Below the pieces are notes generated by a model that was given only the letters and a program-made list of their open reading frames with translations, did no database searches and was not told the origin of the DNA. DNA of 64,000 bases, from the NCBI GenBank assembly GCA_030447905.1, contig JAUJNZ010000006.1:7813-71812 (forward strand). The letters are read 5' to 3'. Made by a program: the position numbers and the translations under genes. The DNA is from Thermoleophilaceae bacterium (lineage in GTDB: Bacteria; Actinomycetota; Thermoleophilia; Solirubrobacterales; Thermoleophilaceae). Of this stretch, positions 9,105-16,459 are shown one piece after another (the stretch's first letter is position 1; every line of letters starts with the position of its first letter).

Positions 9105-9260
9105 TTAGGGCTTCTCCTCGACCTTCTTGGCGCGCGAGAAGATCGCGGTGATCCGGCGCCAGTAGAGCTTCATGGTCACCCCGACCGCGGCGATGCCGCC
9201 GACGAGGATCTGGATGATCATGCTCCCCGAGCCGGGATCGAGATAGCCAAACGGTTCCAC
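9105..9260 (-). CDS. 51-aa YLDPGSGS membrane microprotein
   Basis: A short gene that would be missed by length cut-offs. GTG at 9260 is preceded at a 6-nt spacing by a perfect AAGGAG ribosome site (plus-strand 9267-9272). The product starts MEPFGYLDPGSGS, continues as one hydrophobic helix (residues 14-30) and ends in a basic cytoplasmic tail (KLYWRRITAIFSRAKK). Small proteins with a Y[IL]DPG[ST]GS motif before a single helix are widespread but uncharacterised, and I recall them near methyltransferase and sulfatase-type genes. It is the first gene of a three-gene run (9260 to 5334). The open frame extends upstream, but that part is low-complexity and lacks a ribosome site. A scaffold or membrane-recruiting role is a guess. 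Confidence 0.8.
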   Translation of the reverse strand: MEPFGYLDPGSGSMIIQILVGGIAAVGVTMKLYWRRITAIFSRAKKVEEKP

Positions 9261-9376
9261 GAGAGTCTCCTTCGATGTCGGATGCGTCAGGCGCGCCCTT
9301 CTGCGCGTGGGCACGCGGCAAGTCCCGCGGCGCGGGACAACCGCCCGTGTATAGCAGAGCGTGAACTCGGCGTCGG

Positions 9377-10456
9377 CTACGCGCCGGCGCCGCTGCCGTT
9401 GTCGGGCAGGTCCTCGAACCTGCGCTGGAAGCGCTTGGTCGGCATCGACATGCTGTAGACGTCGCGCAGCCGCGGGAGCATCCACAGGTGGGTCATCTTG
9501 TACTTGCCGAGCCTGCCGTTCGCGTTGCGATGGAGGTGCCACTGGATGATCGGGCCACCGAGCGCGGGGTTCGCCTTGCGCGTCGGCACGCGGAACACCG
9601 CCGCCATGAGCTGCGGCTTGCCGTCCTCGTTCTTCCAGTACATGAGCGACTCGGGCCGCTTGGGGTCGAGGTCGCGCTTGTCCTTGAGGTGGGACTTGTT
9701 GGTCACGTGCCAGTAGTCGAGGTCCTTCTGCTGCTCGAACGAGCGCGGCGCGAAGTCGTAGCCCGCGGCACGGGCGGCGTCGAAGGTGGGAAACCGCTGC
9801 CGGACGGTCGCGGTCGTGGCGACCATGAGCTTCCGGGCCTCGGCCTGCTGGGCGGGCGTCGCCGCGTCGATGTCCATGCCCTCGTGGTTTCCTCCCCCTC
9901 CGCCGTGGCCATCACTCCCGCCGGCCAACATCAGCCCCCCGGCCACCAGCCCGAAGGCCAGGAAGGTCGTGGCCGTCGAGAAGCGCAAGGCGCGTCGTCT
10001 CAGCGCGGGCAGGCTCAGACCGACGAGCGTGGCCTCGAAGATCAGGGCGGCGGTTCCGAGCGGATCGATCCAGTGGCCGATGTGGTCTTCGATGCCCGGC
10101 AGGCCGATCGCCCGGCTCCACAGGTAGGCGACGATGCTCGAGGCCCCCAGGAAGGCCGCGGCCGGCCACACGAGGTCGATCCGCCGGCGGCTGGCGAGCA
10201 GAAGCGCGAGCACGGTGGTGGCCCCGATCAGGGCGAGGAACATGACCCCCACGTAGGGCGCGGACTCGAGCTTCGACTCGACCTCCAAGGCGTGGGTGGC
10301 CGCGATGCCGAGCAGGCACCCGATGGCCGCCATGGGCGGTCGGGCGGACTGCGCCCGTGCGCGCGAAAGGGCCTCCGGCTCGGGGGCGGCGCCCACCGGC
10401 CTCGCGGGCCGGGTCGGGCGCTCCTCGGCGGGCTTTGGCGGGGTGGCGACGGTCAC
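9377..10456 (-). CDS. membrane protein with His-rich extracytoplasmic domain, function unknown
   Basis: A 359-aa protein. The first 45 residues are Pro/Ala/Arg-rich, then five hydrophobic helices run to about residue 190. A short linker rich in Gly and His (GGSDGHGGGGGNHEG) leads into a soluble C-terminal domain of about 160 residues, presumably outside the membrane. That domain contains IIQWHLHRNANGRLG and MTHLWMLP, with His spacing that could bind a metal. Similar ectodomains occur in uncharacterised actinobacterial proteins; I cannot name a family with confidence. The start is GTG at 10456; the open frame upstream is a shadow of the next gene. It follows the 578-aa membrane protein by 35 bp on the same strand and may share its transcript. 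Confidence 0.65.
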   Translation of the reverse strand: MTVATPPKPAEERPTRPARPVGAAPEPEALSRARAQSARPPMAAIGCLLGIAATHALEVESKLESAPYVGVMFLALIGATTVLALLLASRRRIDLVWPAAAFLGASSIVAYLWSRAIGLPGIEDHIGHWIDPLGTAALIFEATLVGLSLPALRRRALRFSTATTFLAFGLVAGGLMLAGGSDGHGGGGGNHEGMDIDAATPAQQAEARKLMVATTATVRQRFPTFDAARAAGYDFAPRSFEQQKDLDYWHVTNKSHLKDKRDLDPKRPESLMYWKNEDGKPQLMAAVFRVPTRKANPALGGPIIQWHLHRNANGRLGKYKMTHLWMLPRLRDVYSMSMPTKRFQRRFEDLPDNGSGAGA

Positions 10457-10491
10457 GGGCGGCGAGTCTAGTAACGCGGGGAGTACCGCGT

Positions 10492-12228
10492 CTATACGCC
10501 TGTTCGCCCTCCGCGCGAGTCTCCTCCCGCGCGTCGGCTGCGGTCGGCTTCGACCCGAAAGACCGTCATCCCCTCGGCATCGATCGCGTCGGTCAGGAAG
10601 TCGCATCGCGCCCGAGTCGGGGCCTCGACGACGACATGCGTTATGCCGGCGGCGCGAGCCGTACGCTCGAGCCTTGCGCAGTCGAGCGAGCGTCGGGCGT
10701 AGACGCGCGTCACCTCGCGCAGGCGCCGCCGCCATTCGAGCACCTCGCGATCCTCGTAGGGGTGGGACTTGTAGTCGACGTAGACCGGCGCTCCGGTGTC
10801 GAGGCGGAACTCCTCCAGCAGCGGGGGAACGAGATACAGGTCCCCGGGGCGAAGCTGCGCGGTCACGAGCCGATCGAGCTCGTCCCGGCGCGGCTCGGGC
10901 TCGAGACGCGCGAGGCGCTCGAGCCCCGCGACGAGCGAGACTGCGACGACGAAGCCCGCGAGGCCGCAGGCCGCGACTCGCGCCCCCGTCCCGAGGCGAG
11001 CGGCGCGCTCGGGACGGAACCGGGCGACCAGCCGCTCCAGCAGGCTCGCGAGTCCGAAGCTGGCCCGGATCGCCGCGGCGAGCAAGATCGCCGCGCACAC
11101 CGGCACGAGAAAGACCGAGACCCGCCACGGAAAGAGCAGCGCCAAAGTCTCGCTGCCGGTGAGGAGCTGGACGGCGGTCAGCCCACCGCCGGCGGCCACG
11201 ACGAGCGCGAGCACCGGGAAGAGCACCGTGCCCCAGGCGAGCGCGACCCCGGCGGCGACGATTCCGAGTCGGATCGCGTCGTCGGCGCCGAACCACTCCT
11301 CGGGCTTGGCGTGCTGGGGGATCCGGAAGTCGACGAGCACGCTCTGGGCCGCCTCGTGTAGAGGTGCGGGGGCGGGACCAAAGGCGATCAGCGCATAGAC
11401 CGCCACCGGCACGAGCGTCAAGGCGGCTACCGCCGCCCCGGGCACGAGCGTCCGCCACCTCCCGGTACCCGCGAAGGTGTCGACCAGGTAGGCGCCGCTG
11501 AGGACGGCGGCGCTCAGGAGGTAGGTCGGGTGAAAGATGGCCGCGGCGCCCGCGGTGGCGATCGCCGCGGTCAGGCGCCCGCGCGCGTAGAGGAGCAGCG
11601 ATACGACGAGCAGGACGCCGAACAGGCTCGGCTGGAAGGTTAAGCCAGGCGCGAACTGCCCGGCGAGCCCCCTGGACACGAGGGCCCGGACGTCGTCGGG
11701 GAGTCCGAGCCGGAGCCCGGCGACGATCCAGGAGTGCACGGCGATCAGCGCGGCGACCAGGACGAGCCGTCGCGGCCATCCGTCGAGCCGGAAGAGCGTC
11801 ACGCCGATCCCGGCGAGCGCTACTCCGTAGGCCCCGATCAGCGCGGCGTGGAAGAGGAGGAGGAGCCACTCGCTTCCGAGCTTCGCCGCCGTGGCGACGA
11901 CCAAGCTCGTGACCGGCGCCGGGTCGGCGGTGCGGGCCTGCCAGTCGGCCTCGAGCAGCCCGGCGCCCGCCTGCGAGAGGCCGTGCAGGAGGTAGGTGTG
12001 CTGGTTGCCGGTGTAGAGGGGCGACTGGCCGTAGGCAACCTCGAAGGCGAGCGCAAGGACCAGCAGCCCCGCGACCCTGAGGACGATCGGGCGGCGCGAC
12101 GGTGCCCGCTCGGGACGCGGGAAGATCGCCGTCACGCCGGGCGCGTCGGCGGCGGGCGGGGACGGGCCGCCCTGCGACTCTCCGACCTCGGCCCGGGAGC
12201 GCTCGCGGTGCCTGAGGCCGGACAGCAT
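10492..12228 (-). CDS. polytopic membrane protein, GT-C/DUF6798-like, function unknown
   Basis: A 578-aa protein with a basic N-terminal tail, about ten to eleven membrane helices from residue 47 to about 440, and a soluble C-terminal domain of about 130 residues. The first loop has YGQSPLYTGNQHTYLLHGL, and the C-terminal part reads LRPGDLYLVPPLLEEFRLDTGAPVYVDYKSHPY, resembling proteins labelled DUF6798. The large N-terminal loop and helix count fit the GT-C superfamily, but no clear catalytic acidic pair is visible, so glycosyl transfer is only a possibility. It lies upstream of the His-rich membrane protein on the same strand. Confidence 0.65.
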   Translation of the reverse strand: MLSGLRHRERSRAEVGESQGGPSPPAADAPGVTAIFPRPERAPSRRPIVLRVAGLLVLALAFEVAYGQSPLYTGNQHTYLLHGLSQAGAGLLEADWQARTADPAPVTSLVVATAAKLGSEWLLLLFHAALIGAYGVALAGIGVTLFRLDGWPRRLVLVAALIAVHSWIVAGLRLGLPDDVRALVSRGLAGQFAPGLTFQPSLFGVLLVVSLLLYARGRLTAAIATAGAAAIFHPTYLLSAAVLSGAYLVDTFAGTGRWRTLVPGAAVAALTLVPVAVYALIAFGPAPAPLHEAAQSVLVDFRIPQHAKPEEWFGADDAIRLGIVAAGVALAWGTVLFPVLALVVAAGGGLTAVQLLTGSETLALLFPWRVSVFLVPVCAAILLAAAIRASFGLASLLERLVARFRPERAARLGTGARVAACGLAGFVVAVSLVAGLERLARLEPEPRRDELDRLVTAQLRPGDLYLVPPLLEEFRLDTGAPVYVDYKSHPYEDREVLEWRRRLREVTRVYARRSLDCARLERTARAAGITHVVVEAPTRARCDFLTDAIDAEGMTVFRVEADRSRRAGGDSRGGRTGV

Positions 12229-12342
12229 GGGAAGCCGCAGCCTAGCTCTGTCCGCAGACCTGTCGGCCGGGCTCCGGGCGCTCCGAGCGCCTCCGCCCTG
12301 CCGACGCGCCTCGGTCGCGGGTCGGCGGTAGTGCGGGTCGAG

Positions 12343-13224
12343 CTACAGGTAGCGCCTTGGGTTGACCGGCGTGCCGTTGACCCGGGTCTCGAAGTGGAGA
12401 TGCGGGCCGGTGGAGTTACCGGTGCTGCCCGCGCGCGCGATGACCTGGCCCTGGCGGACCCGGTCGCCCTTACGAGCGCCGAGGCGGGAGTTGTGGGCGT
12501 AGCAGGTCGAGAGGCTGCGCGTGTGCTGTATGCACATGTAGTTGCCGTAGCCGCCGGTCGGCCCGCTGAGCACCACCCGTCCCGCGTCGGCGGCACGCAC
12601 CGGCGTCCCGGTCGGCACGCCGATGTCTATGCCGGCGTGAAGGCGCCCCCAGCGCTGCCCGAACGGCGAGTTGATCGGGCCGCGCACCGGCCAGATCAGC
12701 CTGCCCGTTCCGATCCCGGAGCCGCCCAGGTTGCGCAGTGCGCGCTCGACGCGCCGGTTCTCGCGCTCGAGGATCTCGAGGTTGCGGCGGACCTCCTCGT
12801 CGGAGGCGATGCCCGCGTTCGGGGAGTCGCCGTCGGTCGAGACGATCGGCGAGTCTGTGGCCTGGGCCTGGGCCTGGGCCTGGGCGGCGAATTCGTCGGT
12901 GCCCACGCCGATCACCTGAGGGACCTCGCCGGAGCCGGTCCGGCCGGAGTCGCGTTCGCTCGCGCGGCGGCGAGGCAGCCGTTTCACGTCGTCGAGCCGC
13001 ACGGGCTCGGGCGCCGGGCGCCGCTCGGGGGTTCGGGGAGAGGATGCCTTCTCGGCGACGAACGGAGGCTCGCTCGTGCTCCACAGCCACGCTCCGCCGG
13101 CCGCCGCGAGGAGGACGAGGGGGGCGAGGCCCGAGAGCAGTAGACGAAGGCGGCTCCCCTGCGCGCCGGCCGCCAGCCGGCGCAGCTTCTCCTTCGTCCC
13201 TTCTGGTGAGGTGGTGCCTTCCAC
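12343..13224 (-). CDS. M23 family metallopeptidase, membrane anchored
   Basis: A 293-aa protein with a basic cytoplasmic start, one helix near residue 33 (LLLSGLAPLVLLAAAGGAWLW), a Ser/Pro/Arg-rich spacer with a short coiled stretch, and a C-terminal LytM/M23 domain. Zinc ligands and catalytic residues are visible: HAGIDIGVPTG (first His and Asp), CYAHNS (catalytic His) and GPHLHFE (HxH). Such enzymes cut peptidoglycan cross-links or act as amidase activators. GTG at 13224 was chosen because AGGGAG sits 5 nt upstream and a TATACT -10-like box lies further upstream; a longer reading from 13314 lacks a ribosome site. Two Cys (CIQHTRSLSTC) may form a disulphide. It is divergent from the DNA glycosylase. 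Confidence 0.9.
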   Translation of the reverse strand: MEGTTSPEGTKEKLRRLAAGAQGSRLRLLLSGLAPLVLLAAAGGAWLWSTSEPPFVAEKASSPRTPERRPAPEPVRLDDVKRLPRRRASERDSGRTGSGEVPQVIGVGTDEFAAQAQAQAQATDSPIVSTDGDSPNAGIASDEEVRRNLEILERENRRVERALRNLGGSGIGTGRLIWPVRGPINSPFGQRWGRLHAGIDIGVPTGTPVRAADAGRVVLSGPTGGYGNYMCIQHTRSLSTCYAHNSRLGARKGDRVRQGQVIARAGSTGNSTGPHLHFETRVNGTPVNPRRYL

Positions 13225-13258
13225 GCCGTCTCCCTGGCCTCCCTCGACGAAGGGCGGC

Positions 13259-13288
13259 AGTATACGCGGCCGCAGAGGCCCGAGCCAA
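13259..13288 (-). promoter_or_regulatory. candidate promoter of the M23 peptidase gene
   Basis: On the minus strand TTGGCT (13288-13283) and TATACT (13264-13259) are separated by 18 bp. This would start transcription near 13252 and give a leader of about 28 nt containing the AGGGAG ribosome site. The boxes stand out against very GC-rich surroundings, but the assignment is by eye. Confidence 0.45.
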
Positions 13289-13333
13289 CCCCCCGCCCGG
13301 GGCTCGCGCGCCACACGCGCTTACCCTTTTATC

Positions 13334-14155
13334 ATGCCCGAGGGCGACACGGTCCACAGCGCCGCGCGGCGGGTCGGCGCCGCGCTCGTCGGCCGCGAGA
13401 TCGAGTCGGTCGAGACGCCCCAGCCCCGCCACCGGCTCGACCGGTGGCCGCAGCGCCTCGCCGGGCGGGCGGTCCACTCGGTCGATGCGCGGGGGAAGCA
13501 TCTGCTGCTGCGCTTCGAGGGCGACCTGACCGTGCACTCCCACCTGCGCATGGGGGGCTCGTGGCGGGTCTACCTACGCGGTGAGCGCTGGCGCCGCTCC
13601 CCGCACCGGGCCTGGCTCGTCCTCCGCACACTCGACCACGAGGTCGTTCAGTTCGACGGACCGGTGCTCGAGCTCATGACCGCCGGGCGGGCTCGCTCGG
13701 ACGCCCGCCTGGCCGCCCTGGGCCCCGACATCCTCGCGGAGCATTTCGACGAGGCCGCTTACCTGCGCCGGCTGCGCGACGACGACCAGACGCGCGGCGT
13801 GGGCGACGCGCTGCTCGACCAACGCAACGTCGCGGGCATCGGCAACATCTGGAAATCCGAGGGCTGCCATCTGGCCGAAGTCGATCCATGGCGCCGCCTC
13901 GGCGAGCTGTCCGACGCCGAGGCGCTCGCCATCGCCCGCGCCGTGCGCCCGCTCATGCGCCAGTCGGTCGAGCGCGGAGGACGGGTCGAGACCTACCGGC
14001 CCGAGGGCGAGCGCCGCTCGCCAGGGGACGACCGGCGCACGTGGGCCCACGGGCGGGGCGGCCTTCCGTGTCGCACCTGCGGGACGCCGATCCGCGGCCG
14101 CGGCCAGGGCGACGACAACCGCACGACCTTCTGGTGCCCGCGGTGCCAGCGCTGA
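13334..14155 (+). CDS. nei: Fpg/Nei family DNA glycosylase (endonuclease VIII-like)
   Basis: A 273-aa base-excision repair enzyme. The mature N-terminus is PEGDTVH, with the catalytic Pro and Glu of the Fpg/Nei fold; the EGDTV form is that of the actinobacterial Nei2 branch. The helix-two-turns-helix region is around DALLDQRNVAGIGNIWKSE, and the C-terminus holds a zinc finger, CRTCGTPI then FWCPRCQR. Family members remove oxidised pyrimidines and cut the strand by beta/delta elimination. ATG at 13334 is fixed by the need for Pro at position 2. It is divergent from the peptidase gene with 109 bp between starts. Confidence 0.93.
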   Translation: MPEGDTVHSAARRVGAALVGREIESVETPQPRHRLDRWPQRLAGRAVHSVDARGKHLLLRFEGDLTVHSHLRMGGSWRVYLRGERWRRSPHRAWLVLRTLDHEVVQFDGPVLELMTAGRARSDARLAALGPDILAEHFDEAAYLRRLRDDDQTRGVGDALLDQRNVAGIGNIWKSEGCHLAEVDPWRRLGELSDAEALAIARAVRPLMRQSVERGGRVETYRPEGERRSPGDDRRTWAHGRGGLPCRTCGTPIRGRGQGDDNRTTFWCPRCQR

Positions 14156-14249
14156 CGCCGCACCCGCCGCGCCCCCCGAGCGCTTCGGGCACGGGGGCGC
14201 CGACGCGCATGCCCGGTAACCCTCTCGACACCGACCACCTCAGCGGCCG

Positions 14250-14666
14250 TCAGTCGGGCAGGGCGACCACCGCGTCGATCTCGATCCGCGCCCCCAGCGG
14301 GAGCGCGGCCACCCCGACCGCAGCCCGGGCCGGCAGCTCGGCCGCGACCTCCGAGAAGAAAGACGCGTAGACGTCGTTGACCGCCGTCGCGTCGCCGGCG
14401 AGGTCGGCGAGGTAGACGGTCACGCGTACCGCGTCCTCGAGCCGCGCACCCGCCGCGCGGCAGACCTCGGCGAGGTTGCGCAGGCAGGCCGTCGCCTCCT
14501 CGGCGGCTCCCCCCTCGACGAGCTCCTCGGACTCGGGGTCGAGGCCGAGCTGGCCCGAGCAGAACAGAAGCCCGCCAGCCACGATCCCGTGGGAGTACGG
14601 CCCGATCCCCGCGGGCGCGGCGGTGGCCTCGACCACGTGGCGACGATGGCCCACACGCAGGACCAT
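14250..14666 (-). CDS. RidA/YjgF family enamine/imine deaminase
   Basis: A small cytosolic protein of about 138 residues with the RidA signatures APAGIGPYSHG near the N-terminus, LFCSGQLGLDP, and ARVEIDAVV-like GARIEIDAVVALPD at the end, including the Arg that binds substrate carboxylate. RidA proteins hydrolyse reactive enamines/imines released by PLP enzymes. The start is uncertain: ATG at 14666, GTG at 14636 (which would give a more typical 128 aa) or GTG at 14687. No good ribosome site supports any of them. It is divergent from the CRP-like regulator. Confidence 0.85.
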   Translation of the reverse strand: MVLRVGHRRHVVEATAAPAGIGPYSHGIVAGGLLFCSGQLGLDPESEELVEGGAAEEATACLRNLAEVCRAAGARLEDAVRVTVYLADLAGDATAVNDVYASFFSEVAAELPARAAVGVAALPLGARIEIDAVVALPD

Positions 14667-14811
14667 ACCCGCGCGCGCACGCGACACGGCGGCATGGCGC
14701 CAGGACGCCGGCGCTTACCTGCGGCGGGAAGGGGAAGGCTCGCCGTCGCGGCTCCGACCGGCACCTTCAGCCGGCCCAAGCGGCCCGACCCGGCCTGCCA
14801 TCATCAGATCC

Positions 14812-15543
14812 GTGGCGTCCCCGGGGGAGGACAAGACCGCCGAGCTGGCGCGGTTCCCGATCTTCGAGAGCCTGTCCGAGGATGAGCTGCGCCAGGTGGC
14901 GGAGCTCGCCGTTCCGCGCCGCTACGAGGGGGGCGAAGTGATCTTCCGTGAGGGGGACCGGTCCGACACCTGCTTCATCGTCCGGGCCGGGCGTGTCCGG
15001 ATCACGCGCCGCCACTCGGGAGGCCGCCGTCTGACCCTGGCGGAGCTCAGGGCGGGAGAGATGTTCGGCGAGCTCTCGATGTTCGACGGCGAGGGGCGGT
15101 CGGCCACGGTCGAGGCGCTCGAGGAGACGACCACCCTCGCTTTGCTCGAGCGCGACGTCCGGCGCGTGCTGCGGGGGCATCCCGAGATCGCGGTGAAGAT
15201 GCTCGCACGGCTCGCGAGCCGCCTGCGCGCGGCCAACGAGCAGCTCGCGCGCCAGTCGTTCCAGCCGGTGGCCGGGAGGGTCGCCTCCACGCTGCTGGCT
15301 CAGGTCGAGGCCCGCCGCGCCGAGGCCACCGCCGCGGTCGACGCCGAGGGGACCGACCGGCGGGTCCCGGCGGGCGAGATCGTCATCGAGGCCACCCAGA
15401 AGGACATCGCCCAGCTCGCGGGCTCCTCCCGCGAGAGCGCGAGTCGCTTCCTCGCCGACCTCGAGCGCGCGGGAGCGGTCACGACCGCGCGCGGCCGGGT
15501 CGTGGTGCACGACCCGGAGGCGCTGCGGCGCTATATCTTCTGA
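14812..15543 (+). CDS. CRP/FNR family transcriptional regulator
   Basis: A 243-aa regulator. The cyclic-nucleotide-binding fold covers about residues 10-125 (FPIFESLSEDELRQVA, then GEMFGELSMFDGEGRSATVEA, a phosphate-binding-cassette-like stretch). After the dimer helix comes a winged helix with a recognition helix, TQKDIAQLAGSSRESASRFLADL. No Cys cluster is present, so it is not an Fe-S FNR. GTG at 14812 has no ribosome site; leaderless translation is plausible. The Nudix and ASCH genes follow with gaps of 13 and 11 bp, so the three probably form one operon. Ligand and regulon cannot be read from the sequence. Confidence 0.9.
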   Translation: MASPGEDKTAELARFPIFESLSEDELRQVAELAVPRRYEGGEVIFREGDRSDTCFIVRAGRVRITRRHSGGRRLTLAELRAGEMFGELSMFDGEGRSATVEALEETTTLALLERDVRRVLRGHPEIAVKMLARLASRLRAANEQLARQSFQPVAGRVASTLLAQVEARRAEATAAVDAEGTDRRVPAGEIVIEATQKDIAQLAGSSRESASRFLADLERAGAVTTARGRVVVHDPEALRRYIF

Positions 15544-15556
15544 GACGGCGGGGCGC

Positions 15557-16006
15557 TTGACCGAACCAGCCTCCGCGACGCCGCCCACCGTGCGGGAGTT
15601 CTCCGCAGGAGGGATGGTCATCCGGCGCTTCCGGGGTCGCCCGTGGGTGGCCTGCATCCGCCTCAAGGGCGGCGAGGTGCTCGCCCTCCCCAAGGGCCTG
15701 ATCGAACCGGGGGAGTCGGCCGCCGAGGCCGCCACGCGCGAGGTCCGCGAGGAGACCGGCCTCGGCGCCGTCCTCGTCGAGAAGCTCGACGACGTCCGCT
15801 ACTGGTACCGCCGTCCGGGAGCTCGGGTCTTCAAGGTGGTCTCCTTCTTCCTGTTTCGCTATCGCTCGGGCAGCGTCCGCGACCACGATCACGAGGTCGA
15901 TGCCGCCGAGTGGATCGCGCTCGCCGAGGCGCCGGAGCGCCTGTCCTATCGAGGTGAGAGGGCGGTCGCGGCGGGCGCGCTCCGCCGGGTCGGGGCGGCG
16001 GGATAG
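15557..16006 (+). CDS. Nudix hydrolase
   Basis: A 149-aa protein with a complete Nudix box at residues 47-69: G47, E53, then R61-E62-V63-R64-E65-E66-T67-G68-L69, matching GX5EX7REUXEEXGU. The enzyme should hydrolyse a nucleoside diphosphate linked to another group, with Mg2+ bound by the Glu cluster. The build is short and close to MutT/Ap4A-hydrolase-like members (YWYRRPGARVFKVVSFFLF follows). It starts at TTG 15557, 13 bp after the regulator, and precedes the ASCH gene by 11 bp. Substrate is unknown; nucleotide sanitation would suit the operon. Confidence 0.88.
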   Translation: MTEPASATPPTVREFSAGGMVIRRFRGRPWVACIRLKGGEVLALPKGLIEPGESAAEAATREVREETGLGAVLVEKLDDVRYWYRRPGARVFKVVSFFLFRYRSGSVRDHDHEVDAAEWIALAEAPERLSYRGERAVAAGALRRVGAAG

Positions 16007-16017
16007 GCTGCCGGGCC

Positions 16018-16416
16018 GTGTACGTGCTCAACTTCTACTCGCCGGTCTTCGCCGACCAGCTCCGCCGGGGTCGCAAGAGCGCCACCATCCGCTTGGGCGA
16101 CAAGACGCACAAGTACCGGCGCGGTGAGGCGGTGCTTGTGACCGTCGGCTTCCAGCACTCGCCGCGGGAGAAGATCTTCCAGGCCGTGATCGACGGCGTC
16201 GAGGTCAAGCGGGTGCGCGATCTCTCCCCGCGCGACGTCGAGCACGACAACCCCGAGTTTCGCCGGATCGAGGAGACCCAGCACTTCCTCGAGCAGATCT
16301 ACGGGCGTTCGGTGGCGCTAGACGACGAGGTCACCGTGGTCCGCTTCTCGGCCATCCACGAGCGCTCGTCCGAGATCGCCGAGCGGCTTTGGGCGGAAGG
16401 TCCGACGCAGAACTGA
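16018..16416 (+). CDS. ASCH domain protein
   Basis: A 132-aa protein made of a single ASCH (PUA-related) beta barrel. The N-terminal strand is followed by RRGRKSATIRLGDK, the GxKxxTxR-type motif of the family, and later VTVVRFSAIHE. ASCH domains bind RNA or modified nucleotides, and some members hydrolyse N4-acetylcytidine. GTG at 16018 begins MYVLNFYSP directly on the first strand, so the start is well placed. Its position as third gene after a regulator and a Nudix hydrolase suggests nucleotide or RNA housekeeping. It is convergent with the selenium-binding protein gene. Confidence 0.85.
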   Translation: MYVLNFYSPVFADQLRRGRKSATIRLGDKTHKYRRGEAVLVTVGFQHSPREKIFQAVIDGVEVKRVRDLSPRDVEHDNPEFRRIEETQHFLEQIYGRSVALDDEVTVVRFSAIHERSSEIAERLWAEGPTQN

Positions 16417-16459
16417 CGGAGCGCCGCTGACGTCACCGTCTCGTCGTCGGAGGCCTCCC

